In this document: positions 1 to 5,889 of the stretch, piece after piece
Position numbering within the stretch: the stretch's first letter is position 1
Layout of the letters: each line of letters starts with the position of its first letter
Assembly: GCA_003477045.1 (NCBI GenBank)
Contig: DMTS01000147.1
Coordinates: 1 to 6,990, forward strand
Reading direction: 5' to 3'
Origin: Candidatus Delongbacteria bacterium
GTDB taxonomy: Bacteria; UBA4055
DNA length: 6,990 nucleotides
Notes under the pieces: generated by a model
The model's database searches: none
What the model was told of the DNA's origin: nothing
The model's input: the letters and a program-made list of their open reading frames with translations, nothing else
Program-made: the position numbers and the translations under genes

Positions 1-69
1 TGTATATTTATGACCGAACTGGTCAATCTCAAATGAAAGGTCACCCGTTTGAATCGCTTTTACCTTCAC
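1..69 (-). CDS. OsmC-like protein, N-terminal fragment (runs off window)
   Basis: Only the first 23 codons lie in the window; the gene continues beyond base 1. The peptide begins MKVKAIQTGDLSFEI and continues with an FGHKYT segment. The pattern of a short beta-strand, G-x-L-x-F-E and then G-H resembles the N-terminus of the OsmC/Ohr superfamily, whose members reduce organic hydroperoxides or handle sulfur species with a cysteine pair. The catalytic cysteines would lie outside the window, so the function is inferred. A GTG start at 69-67 is preferred because a GGAG ribosome binding site lies 6 bases upstream; the in-frame ATG at 75-73 abuts that site and is too close. The start lies inside the end of the upstream selenoprotein-like gene (29-base overlap), which suggests translational coupling and membership of the thioredoxin operon. 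Family assignment from so short a piece is tentative. Confidence 0.45.
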   Translation of the reverse strand, partial: MKVKAIQTGDLSFEIDQFGHKYT

Positions 70-259
70 CGTCATCTCCTTTTTTAGTTTTGCAGAATAA
101 TCCCGAAATTATATAGCCGAAGAACGCGCCGTAAAATACCGAACCCCACGGATTCGATGTGATGGCTCAGCCGCCTCCCGCGCACCCTATAAAATAGTAA
201 TAGGCATAACCCGCGAGAGCGCCAAGTCCTGTAAAAATTAAAGTTCTATATTTTTCCAT
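41..259 (-). CDS. Putative selenoprotein: DUF6132-like two-helix membrane protein with in-frame UGA (Sec) at codon 31
   Basis: Read through one TGA (169-167), this frame gives 72 residues ending at a second TGA (43-41). Residues about 7-25 form a first hydrophobic helix. Then comes G25-C26-A-G-G-G-U31-A-ITSNPWGS, then a second helix at about 41-56 (YGAFFGYIISGLF), and a short charged tail. From memory, small Bacteroidota membrane proteins of the DUF6132 type carry GC-x(S/T)G-x-C-PITSNP-x-x-S-x-x-YG here. The UGA falls exactly on the second cysteine (C-x4-C becomes C-x4-U), and the sequence after it keeps the family motif, so downstream codons are under protein-level constraint. A SECIS-like hairpin follows at the right distance. 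The ATG overlaps the end of the exported thioredoxin gene by 14 bases. AAGG lies upstream of the ATG, somewhat far away. I infer a membrane Cys/Sec redox pair, perhaps served by that thioredoxin. The family's function is not established to my knowledge. A nonsense mutation is the main alternative. Confidence 0.8.
76..79 (-). promoter_or_regulatory. Ribosome binding site deciding the GTG start of the OsmC-like gene
   Basis: GGAG preceded by an A-run, 6 bases before the GTG at 69-67 and directly touching the alternative ATG at 75-73. The spacing favours the GTG. It lies inside the upstream coding region. Confidence 0.55.
138..158 (-). promoter_or_regulatory. Candidate bacterial SECIS hairpin downstream of the UGA codon
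   Basis: Number the U of UGA as 1. Bases 12-17 (AUCGAA) pair with 27-32 (UUCGGU), with one U-G wobble. U18 is bulged, bases 19-20 (CC) pair with 25-26 (GG), and the apical loop is GUGG (21-24). The well-studied E. coli fdhF SECIS has a bulged U at position 17 and essential G and U in the apical loop at 23-24, so the geometry here is very similar. SelB recognises such hairpins to deliver Sec-tRNA. The hairpin also encodes part of the conserved TSNPWGSV stretch, so some base pairing could be coincidental; the bulged U and loop G-U make it more than a generic stem. Confidence 0.7.
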
Positions 260-710
260 CAGTTTTTACAGCCTTTTTTGGTTCCTCTTTTTTAGGCTCG
301 TCTTTTTTTGGTTCAGCCTTTTTTACCGTAACATAATGCTTCTTTAGTATAGTCTCGATCTCGGCCTTTGACCTGAGCCCTACGAATCCGTCAACTACTT
401 TGCCGTCTTTGAAAACTGACACGGTCGGAATTGAACGAATACCGTATTTGGCGGCCATCTTCTGATTGTCGTCAACATTCAGCTTTACAAACTTCATCTT
501 AGTTGAATTTTCATTAGCGACCTGCTCTATGATCGGGCCGAGAGTTCTACACGGTCCGCACCACGGAGCCCAGAAATCAACAAGAACCGGTACTTTTGAA
601 TCTAAAACTTCTTTCTGAAAATCAGCATCTGTAACATTTGTTATATTCTTAGTCTCGGCAGCGAACACCATAAGCGTCACCGATATAAGTATCATTATTA
701 TTTTTTTCAT
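246..710 (-). CDS. Exported (periplasmic) thioredoxin with lysine-rich C-terminal tail
   Basis: A 154-residue thioredoxin. Residues 1-18 form a signal peptide (KK, then a hydrophobic run to VFAA; likely cleavage after A18) with no lipobox cysteine, so the domain should act outside the cytoplasmic membrane, soluble or membrane-tethered. The fold spans about 22-126: active site W50-C51-G-P-C54, buried acid D45 and cis-proline P95 in SIPT are all canonical. Residues about 129-149 are a low-complexity EPKK tail, not part of the fold and absent from ordinary thioredoxins. An AGGAAGG-like ribosome binding site precedes the ATG, and only 12 bases separate this gene from the stop of the upstream cytoplasmic thioredoxin, so the two are probably co-transcribed. 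Its stop (TAG) lies inside the following selenoprotein-like gene. The context suggests it moves electrons to or from exported or membrane thiols; the partner is an inference. Confidence 0.9.
   Translation of the reverse strand: MKKIIMILISVTLMVFAAETKNITNVTDADFQKEVLDSKVPVLVDFWAPWCGPCRTLGPIIEQVANENSTKMKFVKLNVDDNQKMAAKYGIRSIPTVSVFKDGKVVDGFVGLRSKAEIETILKKHYVTVKKAEPKKDEPKKEEPKKAVKTDGKI
273..314 (-). repeat. Degenerate 15-base tandem repeat encoding EPKK units
   Basis: Three successive units encode E-P-K-K separated by D-E or E-E, with DNA units varying around GAACCAAAAAA-like sequence. This makes the basic tail of the exported thioredoxin. Such tracts change length easily by slippage. The role may be electrostatic attachment to the envelope, which is a guess. 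Confidence 0.7.
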
Positions 711-722
711 TTTTCAGCCTTC

Positions 723-1046
723 CTATTTTATGTATTTGTCAAGTTTAGCCCTGATGCTCGCTTCGGGATGTGCGCCGATGAATCCGTCAACAACTTCGCC
801 TTTAACGAATATCATCATTGTCGGTATTGACTGTATCTGATATTTCGTAGCTGTTTCTCTGTTGTGATCAACATCGAGTTTTGTGATCTTGAATTTTCCT
901 TTATACTCATCTGCAAGCTTATCTATCACCGGACCGACCATCCTGCAGGGGCCGCACCATTCCGCCCAGCAGTCAACCAGAACGGGTATATCTGACTTTA
1001 TGACTTCTTTGTTGAAGTCTTTATCGCTTACATGTAAAGCTCCCAT
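723..1046 (-). CDS. trxA: Thioredoxin (cytoplasmic, canonical WCGPC)
   Basis: A 107-residue protein of normal thioredoxin length without signal peptide. It is a general cytoplasmic protein-disulfide reductant, normally recharged by thioredoxin reductase, which is not in this window. Active site W30-C31-G-P-C34, buried acid D25 and cis-proline P75 in the SIPT motif are intact. An extra cysteine, C26, follows the buried Asp in a place that is usually aromatic. The ATG is preceded by GGGAG at a spacing of 7 bases. A strong sigma-70-type promoter lies upstream (1109-1137), making this the first gene of the operon that continues into the exported thioredoxin, the selenoprotein-like gene and the OsmC-like gene. 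It is clearly paralogous to the third thioredoxin at 1170-1517 (shared LADEYKG, TKL and SIPT blocks), which suggests local duplication. Confidence 0.95.
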   Translation of the reverse strand: MGALHVSDKDFNKEVIKSDIPVLVDCWAEWCGPCRMVGPVIDKLADEYKGKFKITKLDVDHNRETATKYQIQSIPTMMIFVKGEVVDGFIGAHPEASIRAKLDKYIK

Positions 1047-1108
1047 TTTGTATCTCCCTTTTTATTTTTTAGTTCATTATTTCAATTTAGCATTTTTACT
1101 ACATAGCA

Positions 1109-1137
1109 AAGTTACTAAATAGAAAAGCGTTTGTCAA
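1109..1137 (-). promoter_or_regulatory. Promoter of the trxA - exported thioredoxin - selenoprotein operon
   Basis: Reading leftward, TTGACA (1137-1132) is followed after 17 bases by TAACTT (1114-1109), which extends to TAACTTTG. This fits both a housekeeping -35/-10 pair and the Bacteroidota -33/-7 type (TTG, then TAnnTTTG). It lies about 60-90 bases upstream of the trxA ATG, in an AT-rich leader. No strong terminator separates it from the upstream thioredoxin gene, so read-through is possible. Confidence 0.65.
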
Positions 1138-1169
1138 GAGATATTTTAAAAATTTCAGGGAGGCTTTAT

Positions 1170-1517
1170 TTATTTTTTAGCTTTTTTTGCTTTTTTCTTA
1201 AGATATTTATCAAGCATCGCATTAAAATCTTCTTCGGGATCAACTTCCTCGAACCTTTCGACCGGTTCGCCGTTTATAAAAATTACAAGAGTAGGAATGG
1301 ATTTGATCGCGTATTTTGCTGCCGTGGTCTTATTTTCGTCATAATTCAGTTTAGTAACTTTGAACCTTCCTTTATATTCGTCGGCAAGATCATCTATCAG
1401 AGGATCGACGATCCTGCACTGGAAGCACCAGTTCGCGCAAAAATTCACAAGCGCCGGAATTTCGGATTTAAGTATCTCTTTTTCAAAGTTTTTACTGTTC
1501 ACGCTCATTGCTGCCAT
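1170..1517 (-). CDS. Divergent thioredoxin-like protein with CFQC active site
   Basis: A 115-residue cytoplasmic thioredoxin fold without signal peptide. The redox motif is W30-C31-F-Q-C34 instead of WCGPC. The buried acid that assists thiol chemistry in thioredoxins (D25 in the neighbouring paralogue) is asparagine (N25), and the usual tryptophan two residues later is C27, giving three cysteines within eight residues. The cis-proline P75 in SIPT is kept. The dipeptide between the cysteines and the buried Asp both set redox potential in this family, so altered potential or a specialised substrate is likely but not proven. The C-terminus (107-115) is a KKKAKKAKK tail. The ATG at 1517 is supported by GGGAG 7 bases upstream; a second Met at residue 4 is less favoured. 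It has its own promoter and lies just upstream of the trxA operon. Confidence 0.88.
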   Translation of the reverse strand: MAAMSVNSKNFEKEILKSEIPALVNFCANWCFQCRIVDPLIDDLADEYKGRFKVTKLNYDENKTTAAKYAIKSIPTLVIFINGEPVERFEEVDPEEDFNAMLDKYLKKKAKKAKK

Positions 1518-1571
1518 AATATTTCTCCCGAACTTTTATTTTCCAAATTTTGGCGATCCCGTTCTACGGAA

Positions 1572-1600
1572 AATAAAATCAAAGCGGTTGCGATTGTCAA
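1572..1600 (-). promoter_or_regulatory. Putative promoter of the CFQC thioredoxin gene
   Basis: Reading leftward, TTGACA (1600-1595) is followed after 17 bases by TTTATT (1577-1572). It sits in the 94-base gap after the response regulator stop and shares the CTTGACAA-x-CGC context with the trxA promoter, so both thioredoxin units may respond to the same holoenzyme. The -10 is imperfect. Confidence 0.5.
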
Positions 1601-1611
1601 GAAGTAATTAT

Positions 1612-3033
1612 TTATAAAAAATTTTCCATATCCAGTTTTTTCAACTTTTTATAAAGAGCTGTGCGATCGTACTGCATTTCCTGAGCAGCCTGAAATTTAT
1701 TGTTATTATTTACTTTAAGCCTGTGGGCCAGGTACATTTTTTCAAATTCCTCAACCGCCTCTCTGAATACCTGGATATTGAAAAGATCGTTGAGAATACA
1801 AAGCTCGTCTACGCGTTTAGGGGTACAGATTATATTTTTGCGCAGAAGCAGGTCGAGTATCTCGTTGTTTGTTATAGTTCTGTAATTTGAATTTATCACG
1901 AGTCTTTTTGAAAAATTTCTTATCTCTCTTACATTTCCGTTCCATGGATATGAAAGCAATTCCTGCCTGATAACACCCAGATCGTAATCCAGTTTAATAC
2001 CGTTAGTACATTCGGAATTCTCCTGTTTTATAAAATAATCAAGAAGAATAAGTATATCATCCTCTCTTTCTCTGACGGGCGGAAGATCTATCCTCATACA
2101 TGAATCCAGCCTGTAAAAAAAATCCTCCCTCATAATCCCGTCAAAAACAAGTTTTTCCGGCTCTACGTTTGTGCCGAAAATTATTCTGGCCGAAAGCTTT
2201 AATGGAGCGGTTTGACCTACTCTGTAGAATTCCTTGTTTTCAATTACCCTCAACAATTTCGACTGTATATTTTTATCGAGAGTCTGGATCTCATCTAAAA
2301 AGATCGTTCCCTTTCCGGCAGTCTCAAAATAGCCTTTATAAAGTTTATCCGATCCGGTAAAAGACCCTTTCTCACTTCCGAAAAGTTCTTTTTCTATTAG
2401 AGATTCGGGTATCGCACTGCAGTTAATTTTAACCAAAGCTTCTGAAAATCTGTCGGATAAATAATGCACATTATTCGCCACAATCTCCTTTCCGGTTCCG
2501 GTACGGCCTACAAGAAAAATGTCCGAATCGTTATTTCTTATACCTTCAATCTGTCCCCGAATCTTTTTGACTGCCTTTGATTCGCCTATGAACGGCATAA
2601 CATTTTTATTTTCCCGCCTAAGTGAAATAATGTTTTCTTCTAGTTCAATTATCTTCTTCTTCTGGCCTCTGACTTTTAACGCGTTCTTAACCTCCATAAC
2701 GAATTTTTCTTCGTTATAATCTGTTTTGTCATAGAATTCGTACGGAGAAAATCTCATAACTTCGGCTATCTCGGATCTGCTTGCCTCTCCCGATACAACA
2801 ATTATTTCAGGATCTATAGCTTTGGTTTCATCAATATATTTAAGTATATCAATTCCGTTCTCTCCGTCTTTCAGTATCAGATCCAGTACAATAACATCAG
2901 GATCGTAATTCGAATTTATCTTTTTGAACTGGCTGAAAGATTCGCATACTTTTGTGTCCAGACCCAGTTCTTTTAAAGGTATTTCAAAAATATCCGAATG
3001 TTTATCCTCTACTATCAGCACTTTCCCTTTCAT
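1612..3033 (-). CDS. NtrC-family sigma-54-dependent response regulator
   Basis: A 473-residue regulator with three domains. Residues 3-120 are a receiver domain with acidic pocket E9/D10 and phosphoacceptor D51. A coiled-coil-like linker follows at about 124-143. Residues about 146-375 are the AAA+ domain: Walker A G176-RTGTG-K182, sigma-54 contact loop G223-SFTG-S228 (consensus GAFTGA), Walker B FLD247-E248, arginine-finger region FFYRLD, and WNGNVRE of sensor II. Residues about 425-470 hold a Fis-type helix-turn-helix (FQAAQEM, RTALYKKLKKL). Family knowledge: the phosphorylated protein oligomerises on upstream sites and uses ATP to open sigma-54 promoters. The gene follows the histidine kinase by 18 bases, with GGGAG 7 bases before its ATG, so they form one operon. 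Two sigma-54 promoters and paired operators in the nearby control region are its likely targets. Both family motifs are slightly off consensus but retain the key F, T, G and K residues. Confidence 0.95.
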   Translation of the reverse strand: MKGKVLIVEDKHSDIFEIPLKELGLDTKVCESFSQFKKINSNYDPDVIVLDLILKDGENGIDILKYIDETKAIDPEIIVVSGEASRSEIAEVMRFSPYEFYDKTDYNEEKFVMEVKNALKVRGQKKKIIELEENIISLRRENKNVMPFIGESKAVKKIRGQIEGIRNNDSDIFLVGRTGTGKEIVANNVHYLSDRFSEALVKINCSAIPESLIEKELFGSEKGSFTGSDKLYKGYFETAGKGTIFLDEIQTLDKNIQSKLLRVIENKEFYRVGQTAPLKLSARIIFGTNVEPEKLVFDGIMREDFFYRLDSCMRIDLPPVREREDDILILLDYFIKQENSECTNGIKLDYDLGVIRQELLSYPWNGNVREIRNFSKRLVINSNYRTITNNEILDLLLRKNIICTPKRVDELCILNDLFNIQVFREAVEEFEKMYLAHRLKVNNNNKFQAAQEMQYDRTALYKKLKKLDMENFL

Positions 3034-3051
3034 TAATTATCTCCCGTTTAA

Positions 3052-5712
3052 CTAAACATTAAATTTAATAACTACGCTGAACTGATTATCCTTTATACCG
3101 TAATCAACAGTACCGTTCATACTCTCAACTATTTTTCTGACTATATACAGTCCTGTACCTGTACCTGTTTTTTTTGTAGTGAACCCCAGTTTGATCTTGG
3201 GTATAAGGTCAGGCTCCCTGTAGGTATAATTTGATATCGAAATAATGTCGCTGCCGTTCTCAGATACAAAACCTATCCTTATGCTTTTCTTCAGTTCTTC
3301 AACCTCTGTTCCGTAAATAGTTATTGTTTCATTTACTGCATCCAGCGAATTCTCCAACAGATTTCTTAGAACCGTCTCCAGTTTTTTCTCGTCAAGAAAG
3401 ACAGGCGATTTAATATCCGTGTAATTCTTTTCAAACACCGCGTTACAATTATTCATGCTGTATTCTCTGACGAGCCTGTTGATCACTTTCATCAGGTCAA
3501 GTTCGGTATGATTGATCTTTGTAAGGTTTGTAAAGCTTGACAGCTTTGTGGCATTAACAAGAGCTGTCTTTATAATATCATCAAGCTCTCTGTTAATACC
3601 TGTCTGCTTTACCATTCTGTCTGTTATAAATTTTATTCCCGCTATACTGTTTTTTAAATCGTGCGCGATTATCTGTATTGCCAGCATCTCATCGGGTGAT
3701 GAAACTTCATAAACTTTATATTTATATATTAGAAATGATCTCGACAGTATCACCTGCGCACCGGGATCTATTCTTTTGACTTCAGAGATAAGTTTTTTTC
3801 TGTTCATAGATATTTTTTTGCTGAAATCAAAAACATTATTGTTTCCGTAAGTCTTTAAAATCTGCACAGTACCTAATACCGAAAAAAGTGTCGCATAGTT
3901 TTTTTGTGAAGAAGAAAGCGGCAGGAAAAAAGTTCCTCTGATAAGTAAATACAAAAGCAGAATAAACAGTTCTAATCCGAGAAAAATAAAAGCGGCTTTT
4001 TTAAAATAATACCTTTTTTCAAAATGTATGAGCATCTGAGTGTAAAAAGTGCTTCCCGTATCTGTAACATCCCTGACCAGAAGAAGCTGGTTATTTCCGC
4101 CCAAATTCACAGTTTTACTTACAGATATCTTTTTTGAATAAAGCACATTCAGGTACTCATCCCTTATCTTAAAAAAATTATGCTCAATAAAATATACCTT
4201 CCCGTTATATTTGCCAATTGTTATATCATAGGGATTTATCACATCCTCAGTAATCCTGCGCATTTTTACTGTCAGATCACTGTTCAGAATTATCAGCTCT
4301 GTAAAGTCAGGGTGCTTGTTCACGATCTGTATCATTCCGGCAGCCGATGAAAGATGGTATAAGTTGTTGTATTTTAACTCCAGAGTATCCATTATGTTAT
4401 TTTCTATATCGAAAGCCAGAAGATTTTTTTCGCTGTAGTCGCTTGCCGAGAAAAATCCCGCCAGTATTTTTTTATTTTCTTTCAGAAATGCGATCCTGGC
4501 GTTAAAAAATCCGCCTTCCTGTTTCAGATTGTATTTTGCTTCTCTACCCTTTATTTTCTTTATATTCCCATACTTATCAAGTATTTCGAATCTCGGAAAA
4601 AATGTAACCCCCGCTGTTTCCATCCTGTCATAATAATTGATCGAAGGCTGAGAGCAGGGAGCGCCTATACTTAGAACGATCTCTTTTGAACCGTCATTGT
4701 CAATGTCGGCTACAAGCCAGTCGTACATACTTATTGCGTACTCTCTTTTCCACAGTAAGGAATCTTTCTTTTCATCGTAAGCAAGAATTATATGATCTAT
4801 AAATGTGTCGGCAGTAGTCTGGATAATCAGCTCTTCGCTTCCGTCGCCGTCCGAATCGAGTTTGCCGAGAATTTTTGCCGACATGAAGCTTTTTATTTCA
4901 TCTATGGAGTTAACTTTAAAAAGAGCTTTATAATTGCGGCTTCTCTCGAAGAACATCCTTATTTTAAGTATATCCTGAGGTCTTATTGAGGCGTTAGTTT
5001 GCCTGTAAATTTCATTTATCATTTCCTGAAATGTTTCGCTGAAATCTTCTGGAGATAATGGATAACCTGATATATCTTTATACTTCTCTTCATTTAAAAA
5101 TATTTTCCATCCGTCGAGCTTTTTTCTGACACTTATTGAATCTTTTTCCGTTCTTTCTAACAGACCGAATCCGTAAAATCTTATCCCGTTAACAATTACG
5201 CAGCTGTCTTTCATTTCGTCATATACAGGATGTCTTAAAATGAATTTCGTGCCGGAGCTGACTATCTCGTTTTCTCCAACGCTGAACTTCTGCATGTAAA
5301 TATCGGCTTTATTTTTTATCACAAAAGAGTAAACCGAATTGTCTGTCGTATCGCAGTAAAGCTCGTTCATTCTTGCCCCGTTTAAATATTCGGGCGTAAA
5401 TTCATACTGATAGAATTCTGAGAGCTTCTGTGTTTTAAAATTATAGAATTCGAACATGGCTCCACCCCAGTTCGATTCGGAAACCGTAACTGAATACCTG
5501 TTGTCGTTACCTCCGACAATTCCTAATGAAGCATTTTTGTATCTTTGATTAGTTTTAAGATTGCTGTTCTTTCCTTCGACTCTGCCTTCGTAAAGACCTT
5601 GAGATACGCTTGTAAAAAGATAAATTACCGTAATCAGAATCATCAGTATAAAAGCGTACTTTAATTTTAAAATTCGTTTTAACTTAATTAACGCAGATTC
5701 AATGCCGGCCAT
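3052..5712 (-). CDS. Membrane histidine kinase with large extracytoplasmic FG-GAP/propeller-like sensor
   Basis: An 886-residue sensor kinase. A membrane helix at about 19-36 and a second at about 573-597 bracket a roughly 535-residue extracytoplasmic region rich in beta-strands. It contains two calcium-loop motifs of the FG-GAP/EF-hand type: D286-SDGDG and D336-IDNDG, each followed by acidic and hydrophobic strand residues. A propeller-like fold is inferred; the ligand is unknown. A linker (about 600-670) leads to the dimerisation/phosphoacceptor helix with H684 (AHDLKN), then the ATPase domain: N box RNLLEN (783-788), F box GFTTK and G2 box TGTGTGL (849-855). A clear DxGxG G1 box is missing; SISNYTYREP stands in its place, so nucleotide binding may be atypical. 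The ATG at 5712 is chosen over a TTG two codons upstream because AAGG lies 6 bases before it. It is first in the operon with the sigma-54 activator and is transcribed from a sigma-54-type promoter. Confidence 0.93.
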   Translation of the reverse strand: MAGIESALIKLKRILKLKYAFILMILITVIYLFTSVSQGLYEGRVEGKNSNLKTNQRYKNASLGIVGGNDNRYSVTVSESNWGGAMFEFYNFKTQKLSEFYQYEFTPEYLNGARMNELYCDTTDNSVYSFVIKNKADIYMQKFSVGENEIVSSGTKFILRHPVYDEMKDSCVIVNGIRFYGFGLLERTEKDSISVRKKLDGWKIFLNEEKYKDISGYPLSPEDFSETFQEMINEIYRQTNASIRPQDILKIRMFFERSRNYKALFKVNSIDEIKSFMSAKILGKLDSDGDGSEELIIQTTADTFIDHIILAYDEKKDSLLWKREYAISMYDWLVADIDNDGSKEIVLSIGAPCSQPSINYYDRMETAGVTFFPRFEILDKYGNIKKIKGREAKYNLKQEGGFFNARIAFLKENKKILAGFFSASDYSEKNLLAFDIENNIMDTLELKYNNLYHLSSAAGMIQIVNKHPDFTELIILNSDLTVKMRRITEDVINPYDITIGKYNGKVYFIEHNFFKIRDEYLNVLYSKKISVSKTVNLGGNNQLLLVRDVTDTGSTFYTQMLIHFEKRYYFKKAAFIFLGLELFILLLYLLIRGTFFLPLSSSQKNYATLFSVLGTVQILKTYGNNNVFDFSKKISMNRKKLISEVKRIDPGAQVILSRSFLIYKYKVYEVSSPDEMLAIQIIAHDLKNSIAGIKFITDRMVKQTGINRELDDIIKTALVNATKLSSFTNLTKINHTELDLMKVINRLVREYSMNNCNAVFEKNYTDIKSPVFLDEKKLETVLRNLLENSLDAVNETITIYGTEVEELKKSIRIGFVSENGSDIISISNYTYREPDLIPKIKLGFTTKKTGTGTGLYIVRKIVESMNGTVDYGIKDNQFSVVIKFNV

Positions 5713-5718
5713 TATCAA

Positions 5719-5722
5719 CCTT
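5719..5722 (-). promoter_or_regulatory. Ribosome binding site deciding the kinase start
   Basis: AAGG lies 6 bases before the ATG at 5712-5710 and directly against the alternative TTG (5718-5716), which favours the ATG. Confidence 0.5.
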
Positions 5723-5751
5723 CATAATTTCATTTATAGCGTTACTTTATT

Positions 5752-5768
5752 CGCAAAAAGCACGCCAC
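5752..5768 (-). promoter_or_regulatory. Sigma-54 (-24/-12) promoter of the kinase-regulator operon
   Basis: Reading leftward, GTGGCGTG, four bases, then TTGCG. GG (5766-5765) and GC (5754-5753) are exactly ten bases apart, as required of RpoN promoters (consensus TGGCACG-N4-TTGC). Transcription would start near 5741, about 29 bases before the ATG. It implies autoregulation of the sensor/activator operon. Confidence 0.72.
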
Positions 5769-5808
5769 TTTACTGTTTTACTAATTTATAATGTTCAATC
5801 TAATAATT

Positions 5809-5828
5809 TTGTTGCCGATAAGCAACTT
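5809..5828. promoter_or_regulatory. Operator 1: inverted repeat in the divergent control region
   Basis: TTGTTGC, spacer CGATAA, GCAACTT. The core arms GTTGC/GCAAC are perfect complements with a six-base spacer; the centre is near 5818.5. It lies about 98 bases upstream of the predicted rightward start and about 78 upstream of the leftward one. Likely an enhancer site for the adjacent NtrC-family activator (inference). Confidence 0.6.
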
Positions 5829-5830
5829 AT

Positions 5831-5860
5831 TTTGTAGCGTTGTAACCACACAGCTACAAA
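5831..5860. promoter_or_regulatory. Operator 2: nested inverted repeats in the divergent control region
   Basis: The inner element, 5840-5859, is TTGTAAC, spacer CACACA, GCTACAA: the same half-site layout and six-base spacer as operator 1, with centre near 5849.5. It is nested in a perfect 8-base inverted repeat, TTTGTAGC (5831-5838) with GCTACAAA (5853-5860), giving an extra left half-site. The two operator centres are 31 bp apart, about three helical turns, so both face the same side of the DNA. Confidence 0.62.
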
Positions 5861-5889
5861 CATTATTTATCTTCTCAGCTCAAATCAGT

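Noticed and set aside
167..169. TGA as an ordinary nonsense mutation (pseudogene) or as a reassigned codon of an alternative genetic code
   Set aside because: The UGA sits exactly on a family cysteine and the rest of the frame is intact, with a SECIS-like hairpin. TGA is used as a real stop at 6209-6211 and tryptophan is TGG elsewhere, which argues against reassignment. A sequencing error remains possible.
1540..1560. Short CCAAATTTTGG-type inverted repeat before the CFQC thioredoxin gene
   Set aside because: Short, AT-rich and without a second copy or clear position relative to the promoter; chance occurrence is likely.
1131..1607. Long plus-strand open frame opposite the CFQC thioredoxin gene
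   Set aside because: It is the antisense shadow of a clear thioredoxin, with low-complexity F/K/I-rich composition and no protein-family signal.
5713..5718. Upstream TTG start for the histidine kinase
   Set aside because: The AAGG ribosome site touches the TTG, while it lies 6 bases from the ATG at 5712.
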